The position numbers and the translations under genes were made by a program. A stretch of 64,000 nt of DNA from Cellulomonas pakistanensis. Lineage in GTDB: Bacteria; Actinomycetota; Actinomycetes; Actinomycetales; Cellulomonadaceae. Below the pieces are notes generated by a model. It made no database searches and was not told where the DNA came from. It saw nothing but the letters and a program-made list of their open reading frames with translations. Shown piece by piece: positions 53,296-62,684 of this stretch (the stretch's first letter is position 1; each line of letters opens with the position of its first letter). The stretch is from the NCBI RefSeq assembly GCF_016862755.1, contig NZ_BONO01000018.1:30211-94210 (forward strand), written 5' to 3'.

Positions 53296-54515
53296 GCCAG
53301 GTCGACGGCGAGGGCGGCCGCCGACGCGCGGGCCCGCGACCGCGCCTCGTCGACGTCGGCCCCGCGGGCCACGGCGACCGCCACGCGCCGGCGCCCGGCC
53401 ACGGACGGCTTGCCGAACAGCCGCACCTGGGCGGTCGGCACCGCGAGCGCCGCGTCCACGCCGGAGAACGTCGGCACTCCCGTGCCCTCCGCCAGCACCG
53501 CGCACGACGCGGCCGGGCCGAGCGGCAGCACCTCGCCGGCCGGCAGGCCGAGCACCGCCCGCGCGTGCAGCGCGAACTCCGACAGGTCCTGGGACGCGAG
53601 CGTCACGAGCCCGGTGTCGTGCGGGCGCGGCGACACCTCGGAGAACAGCACCCGGTCCCCCACGACGAACAGCTCGACGCCGAACAGCCCCCACCCGCCG
53701 AGCGCCTCGGTCACGGTGGCGGCGACCCGCTGCGCCTCGGCCAGCGTGCCCGGCGGCAGCGGCGCGGGCTGCCAGGACTCCCGGTAGTCGCCGTCGACCT
53801 GGACGTGCCCGACCGGCTCGCAGAAGGTCGTGCCGCCGGCGTGCCGGACGGTCAGCAGGGTGATCTCGGAGTCGAACTCCACGAAGCCCTCGACGATCAC
53901 CCGCACCGCGCCGCCCTCCTCGGCGGTCGCGCGGCCGCCGGACTGCGCGTACTCCCACGCCGCCTCGACGTCGCCCGCGGCGCGGACCACCGACTGGCCC
54001 TTGCCCGACGACGACATCACCGGCTTGACCACGCACGGGACGCCCACCTCGGCCACCGCGGCGTACAGCCCCGTCAGGTCGTCGACGAACCGGTACGGCG
54101 AGGTCGGCAGGCCGAGCTCCTCGGCCGCCAGCCGCCGGATGCCCTCGCGGTCCATCGTGAGCACGGTGGCCCGCGCCGTCGGCACCACCCGGACCCCGGT
54201 CGCCTCGACGTCGGCGAGCACCTGCGTCGCGATCGCCTCGATCTCGGGCACCACGACGTGCGGGCGCTCGGCCTCGAGCACGGCCCGCAGCGCGACGGGG
54301 TCGAGCATGTCGACCACGTGCCAGCGGTGCGCCACCTGCATCGCGGGGGCGTCCGGGTACCGGTCGACGGCGACCACCTCGACGCCGAGGCGCTGGAGCT
54401 CGATCGCCACCTCCTTGCCGAGCTCGCCGGAGCCGAGCAGCAGGACGCGGGTCGCGCCGGGCGTGAGCGGGGTGCCGAGGACGCCGGGCTCGCCGGCCTG
54501 CGGGGAGGTCGTCAC
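53292..54515 (-). CDS. purT: Formate-dependent phosphoribosylglycinamide formyltransferase
   Basis: ATP-grasp enzyme of about 407 residues that formylates GAR with formate, replacing the folate-dependent PurN step. Cues are [97 protein letters not shown] and [17 protein letters not shown]. The GTG at 54515 is preferred because GGGAGG ends nine bases before it, while the ATG at 54524 directly abuts that site. Confidence 0.94.
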   Translation of the reverse strand: MTTSPQAGEPGVLGTPLTPGATRVLLLGSGELGKEVAIELQRLGVEVVAVDRYPDAPAMQVAHRWHVVDMLDPVALRAVLEAERPHVVVPEIEAIATQVLADVEATGVRVVPTARATVLTMDREGIRRLAAEELGLPTSPYRFVDDLTGLYAAVAEVGVPCVVKPVMSSSGKGQSVVRAAGDVEAAWEYAQSGGRATAEEGGAVRVIVEGFVEFDSEITLLTVRHAGGTTFCEPVGHVQVDGDYRESWQPAPLPPGTLAEAQRVAATVTEALGGWGLFGVELFVVGDRVLFSEVSPRPHDTGLVTLASQDLSEFALHARAVLGLPAGEVLPLGPAASCAVLAEGTGVPTFSGVDAALAVPTAQVRLFGKPSVAGRRRVAVAVARGADVDEARSRARASAAALAVDLA

Positions 54516-54670
54516 GGCCGCCATCCTCCCGCACGGGCCGGGGCCGGCGTACCCGCACCCGCGCCGCAGCCGGGGCCGCCCACCCGGGACGCCCGCCCGG
54601 GCCGCACCCGCACAGGAACTGCACACCGCGGTCCCGGGCTCGCGACGACCGCACCCCTACCCTGGTCCCC

Positions 54671-55420
54671 ATGCCTGCGTCAGCCGCGCTCGTGTCCGTC
54701 GTCCCTGCCCTCGGGGCCCAGCCCGCCCTCCTGCCGGACTGGCTGGACGCGGAGCACCTCATCTCCTCGTTCGGCTCGTACGCGCTGATCGGCATCGTGC
54801 TCGTCGTGTTCGTCGAGACCGGCCTGCTGTTCCCGCTGCTGCCCGGCGACTCGCTGCTGTTCACGGCGGGCGCGCTCGTGGCGCAGGACGCGCTCGACTT
54901 CCCGCTGTGGCTGCTGTGCGTGCTGCTCTTCGCGGCGGCGTTCCTCGGCGACCAGGTGGCCTACTTCATCGGCCACAAGGCGGGACCCCGGCTCTTCCGG
55001 CGGCCGGACTCCCGGGTCTTCAAGCAGCAGTACATCGACCAGACGTACGCGTACTTCGACAAGTACGGCGGCCGGACGGTGATCCTGGCCCGGTTCGTGC
55101 CGATCGTGCGCACGTACGCGCCGGTCGCCGCGGGCGTCGGCGGCATGCGCTACCGGACGTTCGTCTCCTACAACGTCATCGGCGCGCTGGTGTGGGGCGT
55201 CGGCGTGACGGTGCTCGGCTACCTGCTCGGGACCATCTCGTTCGTCCGGGACAACATCGAGGCGCTGGCGGTGCTCATCGTGCTGGTGTCCGTCGTCCCG
55301 GTCGCGATCGAGCTGTGGCGCGGGCGCCGCGCGGCCAGGCGGGCGGACGGCGGCCGCGACGAGCGGTACGACGAGCCCGCCGAGCGCGCGGCCGTCGAGC
55401 GGAAGGCCTTCGAGCAGTGA
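54671..55420 (+). CDS. DedA family membrane protein
   Basis: A 249-residue integral membrane protein. Cues are FVETGLLFPLLPGDSLLFTAGAL and YFDKYGGRTVILARFVPIVRTYAPVAAGVGGMRY, the DedA/SNARE-associated reentrant loop carrying conserved Arg residues. Members act in lipid flipping and membrane charge homeostasis. A TACCCT hexamer (54658-54663) seven bases upstream suggests a leaderless mRNA. Overlaps the phosphatase gene (GTGA). Confidence 0.9.
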   Translation: MPASAALVSVVPALGAQPALLPDWLDAEHLISSFGSYALIGIVLVVFVETGLLFPLLPGDSLLFTAGALVAQDALDFPLWLLCVLLFAAAFLGDQVAYFIGHKAGPRLFRRPDSRVFKQQYIDQTYAYFDKYGGRTVILARFVPIVRTYAPVAAGVGGMRYRTFVSYNVIGALVWGVGVTVLGYLLGTISFVRDNIEALAVLIVLVSVVPVAIELWRGRRAARRADGGRDERYDEPAERAAVERKAFEQ

Positions 55421-56247
55421 CCGCCCGGCCGATCGCGTCCTGGCTGTCCGACATGGACGGCGTGCTGGTGCACGAGGGCGTCGCGCTGCCCGGGGCGCCG
55501 GAGTTCGTGCGCGCCCTGCGGGACGGCGACCACCCGTTCCTCGTGCTGACGAACAACTCGATCTTCACGCCGCGCGACCTGCGCGCGCGGCTCGCGGCCT
55601 CGGGCATCGACCTGGCCGAGGAGTCGCTGTGGACGTCGGCGCTGGCGACGGCGCAGTTCCTCACGGACCAGGAGCCGGGCGGCTCGGCGTACGTCATCGG
55701 CGAGGCCGGCCTGACGACGGCGCTGTACGAGGCCGGCTACACCCTCACCTCCGCGGACCCGGACTTCGTCGTGCTCGGCGAGACCCGCACGTACTCGTTC
55801 GAGGCGATCACCCGGGCGATCCGGCTCATCCAGGGCGGCGCGCGCTTCATCGCGACCAACCCGGACGTCACCGGCCCGAGCCAGGAGGGCGACCTGCCGG
55901 CCACCGGCGCGGTCGCGGCCATGATCACCGCGGCGACCGGCCGGCAGCCGTACTTCGTGGGCAAGCCGAACCCGATGATGATCCGGTCCGCGCTCAACCG
56001 GATCGACGCGCACTCCGAGACCACCGCGATGATCGGCGACCGGATGGACACCGACGTGGTCGCCGGGATCGAGGCGGGCCTGCGGACGTTCCTGGTGCTC
56101 ACCGGGTCGACCCGGACCGAGGACCTCGTGCGGTACCCGTTCCGGCCGACCCAGGTGCTCGACTCGGTCGCGGACCTGGTGCCGCGCGTGCCGGAGTGGG
56201 CGGAGTCGTACCCCGGCAGCGCCGGGCCCGCGGGGCCGCAGGGCTGA
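55417..56247 (+). CDS. HAD-IIA hydrolase, NagD-like
   Basis: Phosphatase of 276 residues. Nucleophile Asp pair in WLSDMDGVLVHEG; motif II in FLVLTNNSIFTPRDLRARL; motif III/IV in VGKPNPMMIRSALN and MIGDRMDTDVVAGIEAGLRTFLVLTG. NagD-type proteins dephosphorylate nucleotides or sugar phosphates; substrate unknown here. Coupled to the dedA gene and convergent with pyrE. Confidence 0.9.
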   Translation: MTARPIASWLSDMDGVLVHEGVALPGAPEFVRALRDGDHPFLVLTNNSIFTPRDLRARLAASGIDLAEESLWTSALATAQFLTDQEPGGSAYVIGEAGLTTALYEAGYTLTSADPDFVVLGETRTYSFEAITRAIRLIQGGARFIATNPDVTGPSQEGDLPATGAVAAMITAATGRQPYFVGKPNPMMIRSALNRIDAHSETTAMIGDRMDTDVVAGIEAGLRTFLVLTGSTRTEDLVRYPFRPTQVLDSVADLVPRVPEWAESYPGSAGPAGPQG

Positions 56248-56301
56248 CCCCGCGGCCCCGCGCGGCGGGGTCGGCGGGCTCGGGGCCCGCCTCGGGCCGG
56301 C

Positions 56302-56880
56302 TCAGGCCAGGCCGAGGTCGGCCAGGTCGAACAGGTAGTGGTACGGCACGCCGAGCGCCTCGATCTTCTCCTGCGCGCCGGTGGCGCGGTCGACGATCAC
56401 CGCGACGCCGCGCACGTCGGCGCCGGCCTCGCGGGCGGCCTCGACGGCGGCGATCGGCGACGCGCCGGTGGTCGAGGTGTCCTCCAGGACGACGACCGGG
56501 CGGCCCGCGACGTCCGGGCCCTCGATGCGGCGCTGCATGCCGTGCGCCTTGGCCTCCTTGCGGACCACGAACGCGTCGAGGTCCTGGCCGCGGGACGCGG
56601 CGGCGTGCAGCAGCGCGGTGGCGACCGGGTCGGCGCCGAGCGTGAGGCCGCCGACGGCCTCGACGTCCGCCGTGCCCAGGCCGACCTCCTCGAGCCGGTC
56701 GAGCAGCACGTGGCCGATCAGCGGCGCGGCGCGGTGGTGCAGCGTCACGCGGCGCAGGTCGACGTAGTAGTCGGCCTCGCGGCCGGAGGACAGCGTGACC
56801 CGGCCGCGCACGACGGCCAGCTCGACGATGAGGTCGCGGAGCTGCTCGCGGGGCGTCGGGGAGAGGGAGGAGGTCGTCAC
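56302..56880 (-). CDS. pyrE: Orotate phosphoribosyltransferase
   Basis: Pyrimidine enzyme of 192 residues that adds ribose phosphate from PRPP to orotate. Cues are LSSGREADYYVDLRRVTLHHRAAPLIG, EAVGGLTLGADPVATAL, FVVRKEAKAHGMQRRIEG and the PRPP loop VVVLEDTSTTGASP. The GTG is seven bases after TACGCT (56893 to 56888), so probably leaderless. No other pyr genes are in the window. Confidence 0.95.
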   Translation of the reverse strand: MTTSSLSPTPREQLRDLIVELAVVRGRVTLSSGREADYYVDLRRVTLHHRAAPLIGHVLLDRLEEVGLGTADVEAVGGLTLGADPVATALLHAAASRGQDLDAFVVRKEAKAHGMQRRIEGPDVAGRPVVVLEDTSTTGASPIAAVEAAREAGADVRGVAVIVDRATGAQEKIEALGVPYHYLFDLADLGLA

Positions 56881-56911
56881 GGCCGCCAGCGTAGCGAGGC
56901 CGCGCCGCGGC

Positions 56912-57688
56912 TCAGTCCCCGGGCGCCCGGTCCGGCCGGCGGGCGGACAGCGCGCGGAGGGCGGAGCGGGGCAGCACCCGCAGGGCGCCCGACGCGACCC
57001 GGTACCGCAGGCTCGGGGTGGACAGCACCGCCCCGCGGCGGACGTCGGCCAGCGCGGCGGCCACCACGCGGTCGGCGGACAGCCAGGCCACCGCCGGGTA
57101 CGCCTGCTCGGCGCGCAGGCCCGCGCGCTCGTGGAACTCGGTGCGCGTGAGGCCCGGGGACACCACGGTGGCGGTCACGCCGGTGCCGGCGAGCTCGGCC
57201 GCCAGGCCCTCGGTGAACGTCCGCACCCACGCCTTGTGCGCCGAGTAGGTCCCGGAGGTCATCAGCGCCGCCACGGACCCGACGTTGAGGATCGCGCCGC
57301 GCCCGCGCTCGACCATCGCGCCGGCCGCGGCGTGCGCCAGGACCAGGACCCCGCGGACCATGAGGTCGAGCGCCGCCTCCTGCGTCGCCAGGTCGCTGCC
57401 GACGAACCGCTGGCCCAGCCCGATGCCGGCGTTGTTCACGAGCAGGCCGACCGGCCGCTCGGTCGCGCGCAGCCGCTCGGCGACCCGCTCGAGGTCGGCG
57501 CGGTCGGTCAGGTCGGCCGGGAGCACCTCGGCGTGCACGCCCGCGGCGGCGCGGAGCTGCGCGGCGAGGCGCTCCAGGCGCTCGGCGTCGCGCGCGACCA
57601 GGACGACGTCGTGCCGGGCGGTGGCGAGCTGCCACGCGAACTCGAGCCCCAGCCCGGAGCTGGCGCCCGTGATCAGTGCGGTTCCCAT
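56912..57688 (-). CDS. Short-chain dehydrogenase
   Basis: Oxidoreductase of 258 residues. NAD(P) motif TGASSGLGLEFA, LLVNNAGIGLG, catalytic Ser in LNVGSVAALM, and Tyr-x-x-x-Lys in YSAHKAWVRTF. The C-terminal 60 residues resemble SDR family members of the YqjQ/DltE-like group acting on lipids or ketones, but the substrate is unknown. The ATG is seven bases after TAGGGT (57701 to 57696). Confidence 0.88.
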   Translation of the reverse strand: MGTALITGASSGLGLEFAWQLATARHDVVLVARDAERLERLAAQLRAAAGVHAEVLPADLTDRADLERVAERLRATERPVGLLVNNAGIGLGQRFVGSDLATQEAALDLMVRGVLVLAHAAAGAMVERGRGAILNVGSVAALMTSGTYSAHKAWVRTFTEGLAAELAGTGVTATVVSPGLTRTEFHERAGLRAEQAYPAVAWLSADRVVAAALADVRRGAVLSTPSLRYRVASGALRVLPRSALRALSARRPDRAPGD

Positions 57689-57779
57689 GCGGCCCACCCT
57701 ACGGTCGCCGGACCCCGGTCGCCCGGCTGCCCGGCGGGTGGTTCCGCGGCTGTCGGGACCGGCCGGTACCGTGCCGGTC

Positions 57780-58577
57780 ATGCGCCTCGCCACCTGGAAC
57801 GTGAACTCCGTCCGCACCCGCGTCGACCGCGTGGTCGCCTTCCTGGAGCGGACCGGCACGGACGTGCTGGCCATGCAGGAGACGAAGTGCAAGGACGAGC
57901 AGTTCCCCCGCGAGGCGTTCGAGGCCGCGGGCTACGAGATCGTCACGAGCGGGTTCAGCCAGTGGAACGGCGTCGCGATCGCGTCGCGCGTCGGCATCGA
58001 GGACGTGCAGCACGCGTTCGACGGCCAGCCCGGCTGGGGCGAGGACCCGGTGACCGAGGCCCGCGCGCTCGGCGCCACCTGCGGCGGGGTGCGGGTGTGG
58101 AGCCTGTACATCCCGAACGGCCGCGAGGTCGGCGACCCGCACTTCGACTACAAGCTGCGCTGGCTCGAGGCGCTGCAGCAGGAGTCGCGCCGGTGGATCG
58201 AGGAGGACCCGACGCTCCCCGTCGCCCTGGTCGGCGACTGGAACGTCGCGCCGCTCGACACCGACGTGTGGGACATCGCGAAGTTCGCCGGCAGCACCCA
58301 CGTGACCCCGGCGGAGCGCGACGCGTTCCAGGCGTTCGGCGCCGGCGGCTACACCGAGGTGTCCCGCGTGCACGTCCCCGCGGAGCACACGTACACGTAC
58401 TGGGACTACCAGCAGCTGCGGTTCCCGCGGAACGAGGGCATGCGCATCGACTTCACCTGGGCGTCGCCGGCGCTCGCCGCGCGCGTGACCGGCGCGTCGA
58501 TCGAGCGGGTGGAGCGCAAGGGCAAGGCGCCCTCGGACCACGTGCCGGTCGTGCTGGACGTCGCCGACGCGGCCTGA
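57780..58577 (+). CDS. xth: Exodeoxyribonuclease III
   Basis: DNA-repair nuclease of 265 residues (AP endonuclease, 3' exonuclease). Cues are MRLATWNVNSVRTRVDRV, LAMQETKCKDEQFP, VRVWSLYIPNGREVGDPHFDYKLRWLEAL, VGDWNVAPLDTDVWD and the C-terminal FPRNEGMRIDFTWAS and KAPSDHVPVVLDV, together forming the EEP active site. A TACCGT hexamer seven bases upstream suggests a leaderless mRNA. Confidence 0.94.
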   Translation: MRLATWNVNSVRTRVDRVVAFLERTGTDVLAMQETKCKDEQFPREAFEAAGYEIVTSGFSQWNGVAIASRVGIEDVQHAFDGQPGWGEDPVTEARALGATCGGVRVWSLYIPNGREVGDPHFDYKLRWLEALQQESRRWIEEDPTLPVALVGDWNVAPLDTDVWDIAKFAGSTHVTPAERDAFQAFGAGGYTEVSRVHVPAEHTYTYWDYQQLRFPRNEGMRIDFTWASPALAARVTGASIERVERKGKAPSDHVPVVLDVADAA

Positions 58578-58647
58578 CACCACGCGACGGCGCGGCCGCG
58601 CGGCGGACCGCGCCCGCGGGCGGCCACCGATGGCCTAGGTTCGGCTC

Positions 58648-59316
58648 GTGACCGACCGGTACGCCTACCCCGAGCCGTTCTACGCCCCGGGCTGGACGCC
58701 CCCGCGCCCCCGGACCGACGGGGTCGCGGTCGCGTCGCTCGTGACCGGCGTGCTGGGGCTCGGCCCGGTCGCGCTGGTGCTGGGCCTCGTCGGCCTGCGG
58801 CGCACCCGGCCCGGCGCGCCGGGCCGCCGGGGCGGGCGCGGGTTCGCCGTCGCCGGCGTCGCCCTCGGCGCGGCCGGCACGCTCGCGTGGGCGGCGCTCG
58901 TCGCGCTCGGCGTCGGGACCGCGCTGGCGTCGCGGCCGCTGCCGGCGGACGTCGCGGAACCCGTCGACGCGCGGGCGGTCCAGCTGGTCCCGGGCAACTG
59001 CGTCGAGGACCTCCCCGCGGACGGCCGGGTCGACCGCGTGCGGGTGGTGCCGTGCACGGACCCGCACGCCGCGCAGGTGGTGTCGGCGTACGCGTTCGAG
59101 GCGGGCGCGGCGTGGCCCGGCCCCGCCGAGGCGTCGGCGCGCGTGCAGGCGTCGTGCGCCCTCACCGAGGACGAGCGCGCCGCGGGCCTGCAGATGCTCG
59201 CCTGGGCGCCGACCGAGCGGTCGTGGGCCGGCGGGGACCGGACGGGCCTGTGCCTGGCGGTGCCGCCGGCGCCGGTGACCGGGTCGCTGCTGGACGGCTC
59301 GGCCGCCCCCGCCTAG
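58648..59316 (+). CDS. DUF4190 plus Septum_form domain membrane protein
   Basis: A 222-residue protein. The N-terminus (PEPFYAPGWTPPRPRTDG) is proline-rich; two membrane helices follow (residues about 26-50 and 68-92) in a DUF4190 layout VAVASLVTGVLGLGPVALVLGLVGL. The extracytoplasmic part has the Septum_form pattern PGNCVEDLP, VPCTDPHAAQVVSAYAF and three or four Cys. The GTG follows TAGGTT (58636-58641) by six bases. Its stop codon overlaps that of the convergent tetR gene. Confidence 0.75.
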   Translation: MTDRYAYPEPFYAPGWTPPRPRTDGVAVASLVTGVLGLGPVALVLGLVGLRRTRPGAPGRRGGRGFAVAGVALGAAGTLAWAALVALGVGTALASRPLPADVAEPVDARAVQLVPGNCVEDLPADGRVDRVRVVPCTDPHAAQVVSAYAFEAGAAWPGPAEASARVQASCALTEDERAAGLQMLAWAPTERSWAGGDRTGLCLAVPPAPVTGSLLDGSAAPA

Positions 59317-59981
59317 CGCTCCTGGCCGCGCGGGGCCTCGGGGTGGCCGTCGAGCTCGGCGAGCGCGTCGGCGCCGTCGCCCAGCGGCACCGTCAGGTGG
59401 TCCTGGACCTGCCGCCGCACGACGCCCGCCATGTCCGTGGCGCCGTCGTCCAGCAGCCACTGCACCTGGAGGCCGTCCATCAGCGCGATGAGCTGGCGGC
59501 CCGCCGCGTCCGGGTCGACGCCCTCGCGGAGCAGGCCCTGCTCGCCCGCGCGAGCGTAGGCGGTGGTCGCGGCGTCCAGCGCGCGCCGGTACCGGTCCCG
59601 GAAGAACGCGTGCGCCGGGTGGTCGGCGGACGTCGCCTCGGCGGACAGCACCGCGTACAGCTCGACGATCCCCCGCCGGGTGGCGTTGAGCGCCGCCAGC
59701 TCGGCGAGGTGCCGGAGGGTCGTGACGCCGTCCGGGCTGTCGGTCTCCAGCCACTCGATGTCGACCTCGTCGCGGTGCTCGAGCACGGCGAGCAGCAGCG
59801 ACTCCTTGGTCGGGAAGTGGTGCAGCAGCCCGGGGTGGGAGATGCCGCACCGGGCCGCGATCTCACGCAGCGATGCCCCGCGGTACCCGACCTCGCCGAA
59901 CATGGCCGTCGCCTGGTCGATGATCTCCCGGCGCTTGGCGCGCCCCTTCGCGTAGCCCCGTTGCTGCGTCTCGACGGACAT
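59313..59981 (-). CDS. TetR family transcriptional regulator
   Basis: A 222-residue TetR regulator. Helix-turn-helix: EIIDQATAMFGEVGYRGASLREIAARCGISHPGLLHHFPTKESLLLAVLEH. The C-terminal domain matches the group seen next to glycosidase genes. It is divergent from the GH3 gene with a 158-base gap, and probably controls it. The ATG at 59981 is chosen from the start of the recognisable domain. Confidence 0.88.
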   Translation of the reverse strand: MSVETQQRGYAKGRAKRREIIDQATAMFGEVGYRGASLREIAARCGISHPGLLHHFPTKESLLLAVLEHRDEVDIEWLETDSPDGVTTLRHLAELAALNATRRGIVELYAVLSAEATSADHPAHAFFRDRYRRALDAATTAYARAGEQGLLREGVDPDAAGRQLIALMDGLQVQWLLDDGATDMAGVVRRQVQDHLTVPLGDGADALAELDGHPEAPRGQER

Positions 59982-60139
59982 CGTCCCTGCCCCCGTCACC
60001 CTCTGGCGTGCGCGCCGGGCGGCGCGTGGTGGACAGGTTCTCACAGCGGACCCGCAGGCGGACGCGCACAATCCGACCACCTGGTAGGCATCGGGTACGG
60101 TAGGGCCAACAGACCCGTCGCACGAGGAGGTGCCCCCGC

Positions 60140-62410
60140 ATGACCGACGCATTCGACGTCGAGCGCGTCCTGGCCGAGCTCACCCTGGAGGAGAAGGCCG
60201 CGCTGACGTCCGGCTCCGACTTCTGGCACACCGAGGGCGTCGAGCGCCTCGGCGTCCCGCCGGTCATGGTCACGGACGGGCCGCACGGCCTCCGCAAGCA
60301 GGCCGAGAGCGCCGACCACCTGGGCATCGGCAACTCCGTGCCCGCCACCTGCTTCCCGCCCGCCGCCGCCCTGGCCTCGACCTGGGACGTCGACCTGCTC
60401 GACCGCGTCGGCCGCGCCCTGGGCCGCGAGACCCGCGGCCACGAGGTCGCCGTCCTGCTCGGCCCCGGCGTCAACATGAAGCGCTCGCCGCTGTGCGGGC
60501 GGAACTTCGAGTACTTCTCCGAGGACCCGGCGCTGGCCGGCGATCTCGGCGCGGCGCTCGTGTCCGGCATCCAGTCCGAGGGCGTGGGCACGTCGCTCAA
60601 GCACTACGCCGCGAACAACCAGGAGACCGACCGCATGCGGGTCTCCTCGGACGTCGACGAGCGCACGCTGCGCGAGATCTACTTCCCCGCCTTCGAGCGC
60701 GTCGTGACGCGGGCGCAGCCGTGGACCGTCATGTGCTCGTACAACAAGGTCAACGGCACCTACGCCTCGCAGGACCACTGGCTGCTCACCGAGGTGCTCC
60801 GCGACGAGTGGGGCTTCGAGGGCCTGGTCGTCTCCGACTGGGGCGCCGTCGTGGACCGCGTCGCCGCCGTCGCCGCGGGCCTGGACCTCGAGATGCCGGC
60901 CACCGGCGGCCGGACGGACGCGCTGGTCGTCGATGCCGTGAAGAACGGGCAGCTCGACGAGGCGGTGCTCGACACGGCGGTCCGCCGGGTGCTCACGATG
61001 GTCGCGAAGGCGCAGCCCGCCCTCGCGGAGCCGGGCGCGATCGACGCCGAGGCGCACCACGCGCTGGCGCGCGAGGCCGCGGCGGACGGCTCGGTGCTGC
61101 TGAAGAACGCGGTCGTCGGCGACGCGCCGGTGCTGCCGCTGACCGGCGACGCCGCGGCGCGGGCCGTGGTCGTCGGCGAGTTCGCCCGCAGCCCGCGGTA
61201 TCAGGGCGCCGGCTCCTCGCAGGTGAACCCGACCCGCCTGGACGACGCGCTGACCGCGCTCCGGGCGGCGACCGGGACGGAGCTCGCGTTCGCCGCCGGG
61301 TTCTCCGTCGCCGGCGTCGAGGGCTCCCAGGACGCGGACGACGCCGCGCTGCTCGCCGAGGCCGTCGAGACCGCGCGCGGCGCCGGCACGGTGCTGCTGT
61401 TCCTCGGCCTGCCCGCCCCGGACGAGTCCGAGGGCTACGACCGCACGCACCTCGACCTGCCCGCGAACCAGCTCGCCGTGCTGCGCGCGGTCGCCGAGGT
61501 CAACGACCGCGTGGTCGTCGTGCTCGCCAACGGCTCGGCGGTCGCCGTCGAGTGGCAGGACGACGCCGCCGCGGTCCTCGAGACGTGGCTCGGCGGCCAG
61601 GCCGGCGGCTCGGCCGTCGCCGACCTGCTGCTCGGTGTGCGGAACCCGTCCGGCAAGCTCGCCGAGACCATCCCGCACCGCGTCGAGGACACCCCGGCGT
61701 TCGGCAACTTCCCCGGCGACAACGGGCACGTCCGGTACGGCGAGGGCGTGCTGATCGGCTACCGCTGGTACGACACCCGCCTGCTCGACGTCGCCTACCC
61801 GTTCGGGCACGGCCTGTCGTACACGACGTTCGGCTACTCCGACGTCGCGGCGACCGTGTCCGGCGAGGGCGCGTCCTCGGCCGTCTCGGTGACCGTCACG
61901 GTGACCAACACCGGCGACCGCGCCGGCGCCGAGACCGTCCAGGTCTACGTCGGCGACCCCGAGGCGGCCGTGCTGCGCCCGACCCGCGAGCTCAAGGCGT
62001 TCGCCAAGGTGACGCTGCAGCCGGGCGAGTCCCGCACGCTGACCTTCGCGCTCGACGCCCGCGACCTGTCGTACTGGCACCCGGCGCTGCGCCGCTGGGC
62101 CGTCGGCGGCGGCCGCACCGTGATCGAGGTCGGCGCGTCGTCCCGCGACATCCGCGGCACGGCCGAGGTGACGGTCACCGGCGAGGCGCTGCACGGCACG
62201 CTGACCGCGGACTCCACGGTCAACGAGTGGCTCGCGCACCCGCGCGGGTCCGAGCTGCTCGGCGCGGCGTTCGGCGAGGCGACCGCGGCCCTGGACCCGA
62301 CCATGCTCGCGATGATGGGCGACATGCCCATGCGCGTCGTCGCGGGCTTCGGCATGGGCGGGTTCGACCTGGCCGGCCTGGACGACCTGGTGGAGCGCGC
62401 CGCGGCCTGA
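60140..62410 (+). CDS. Glycoside hydrolase family 3 beta-glucosidase
   Basis: A 756-residue enzyme without a signal peptide, thus cytosolic. Three-domain GH3: barrel (1-300) with the nucleophile Asp233 in LVVSDWGAV and substrate-site strings DGPHGLRKQ, GPGVNMKRSPLCGRNFEYFSEDP and KHYAANNQET; a sandwich domain; and a C-terminal FnIII-like domain (YPFGHGLSYTTFGYSDVAA then VTVTNTGDRAGAETVQVYV). It would cleave cellobiose or other beta-glucosides taken into the cell, as in cellulose-degrading actinobacteria. ATG preceded by GAGGAGG. Confidence 0.93.
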   Translation: MTDAFDVERVLAELTLEEKAALTSGSDFWHTEGVERLGVPPVMVTDGPHGLRKQAESADHLGIGNSVPATCFPPAAALASTWDVDLLDRVGRALGRETRGHEVAVLLGPGVNMKRSPLCGRNFEYFSEDPALAGDLGAALVSGIQSEGVGTSLKHYAANNQETDRMRVSSDVDERTLREIYFPAFERVVTRAQPWTVMCSYNKVNGTYASQDHWLLTEVLRDEWGFEGLVVSDWGAVVDRVAAVAAGLDLEMPATGGRTDALVVDAVKNGQLDEAVLDTAVRRVLTMVAKAQPALAEPGAIDAEAHHALAREAAADGSVLLKNAVVGDAPVLPLTGDAAARAVVVGEFARSPRYQGAGSSQVNPTRLDDALTALRAATGTELAFAAGFSVAGVEGSQDADDAALLAEAVETARGAGTVLLFLGLPAPDESEGYDRTHLDLPANQLAVLRAVAEVNDRVVVVLANGSAVAVEWQDDAAAVLETWLGGQAGGSAVADLLLGVRNPSGKLAETIPHRVEDTPAFGNFPGDNGHVRYGEGVLIGYRWYDTRLLDVAYPFGHGLSYTTFGYSDVAATVSGEGASSAVSVTVTVTNTGDRAGAETVQVYVGDPEAAVLRPTRELKAFAKVTLQPGESRTLTFALDARDLSYWHPALRRWAVGGGRTVIEVGASSRDIRGTAEVTVTGEALHGTLTADSTVNEWLAHPRGSELLGAAFGEATAALDPTMLAMMGDMPMRVVAGFGMGGFDLAGLDDLVERAAA

Positions 62411-62443
62411 CGCCCCTGCGGCGCCGCGCGCCGCACCGACGCC

Positions 62444-62478
62444 GCAGGCCCGTCGCGCACATCGCGCGGCGGGCCTGC
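62444..62478 (+). terminator. Terminator of the GH3 gene
   Basis: Nine-base stem GCAGGCCCG/CGGGCCTGC (62444-62452 and 62470-62478) around an inner CGCG/CGCG pair, 34 bases past the GH3 stop. Confidence 0.6.
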
Positions 62479-62497
62479 GCCGTCCACGGACACCGAG

Positions 62498-62549
62498 ATG
62501 GCAGCTCTCGGCTCTGTGCGAGCGGCCTCGCGCAGCCGAGAGCTGCCAT
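62498..62549. repeat. Long imperfect palindrome
   Basis: Fifteen-base arms ATGGCAGCTCTCGGC (62498-62512) and complement (62535-62549), continued inwards by TGTGCGAG/CTCGCGCA (62515-62522 and 62527-62534) after a two-base bulge, giving a 23-pair stem with a four-base loop. It follows the GH3 terminator and lies 135 bases before the next gene. No second copy was seen in the window. Confidence 0.75.
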
Positions 62550-62684
62550 GTCGACGGGCCGCGAGGGTCGCGCACGTCACGCCGCGGGCGGGTCCTGCGT
62601 CCCAGGGCCGGCCGCCCGCGGGGTGGCAGCGTGGTGCGCACGGGGCCGCGAGGGGCGGCCGCGCACGGGCGAGAGGGGTCGGAC

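Noticed and set aside
59982..60139. CelR-type operator (TGGGAGCGCTCCCA) before the GH3 gene
   Set aside because: No such palindrome occurs in the gap; regulation by the divergent TetR is more plausible.
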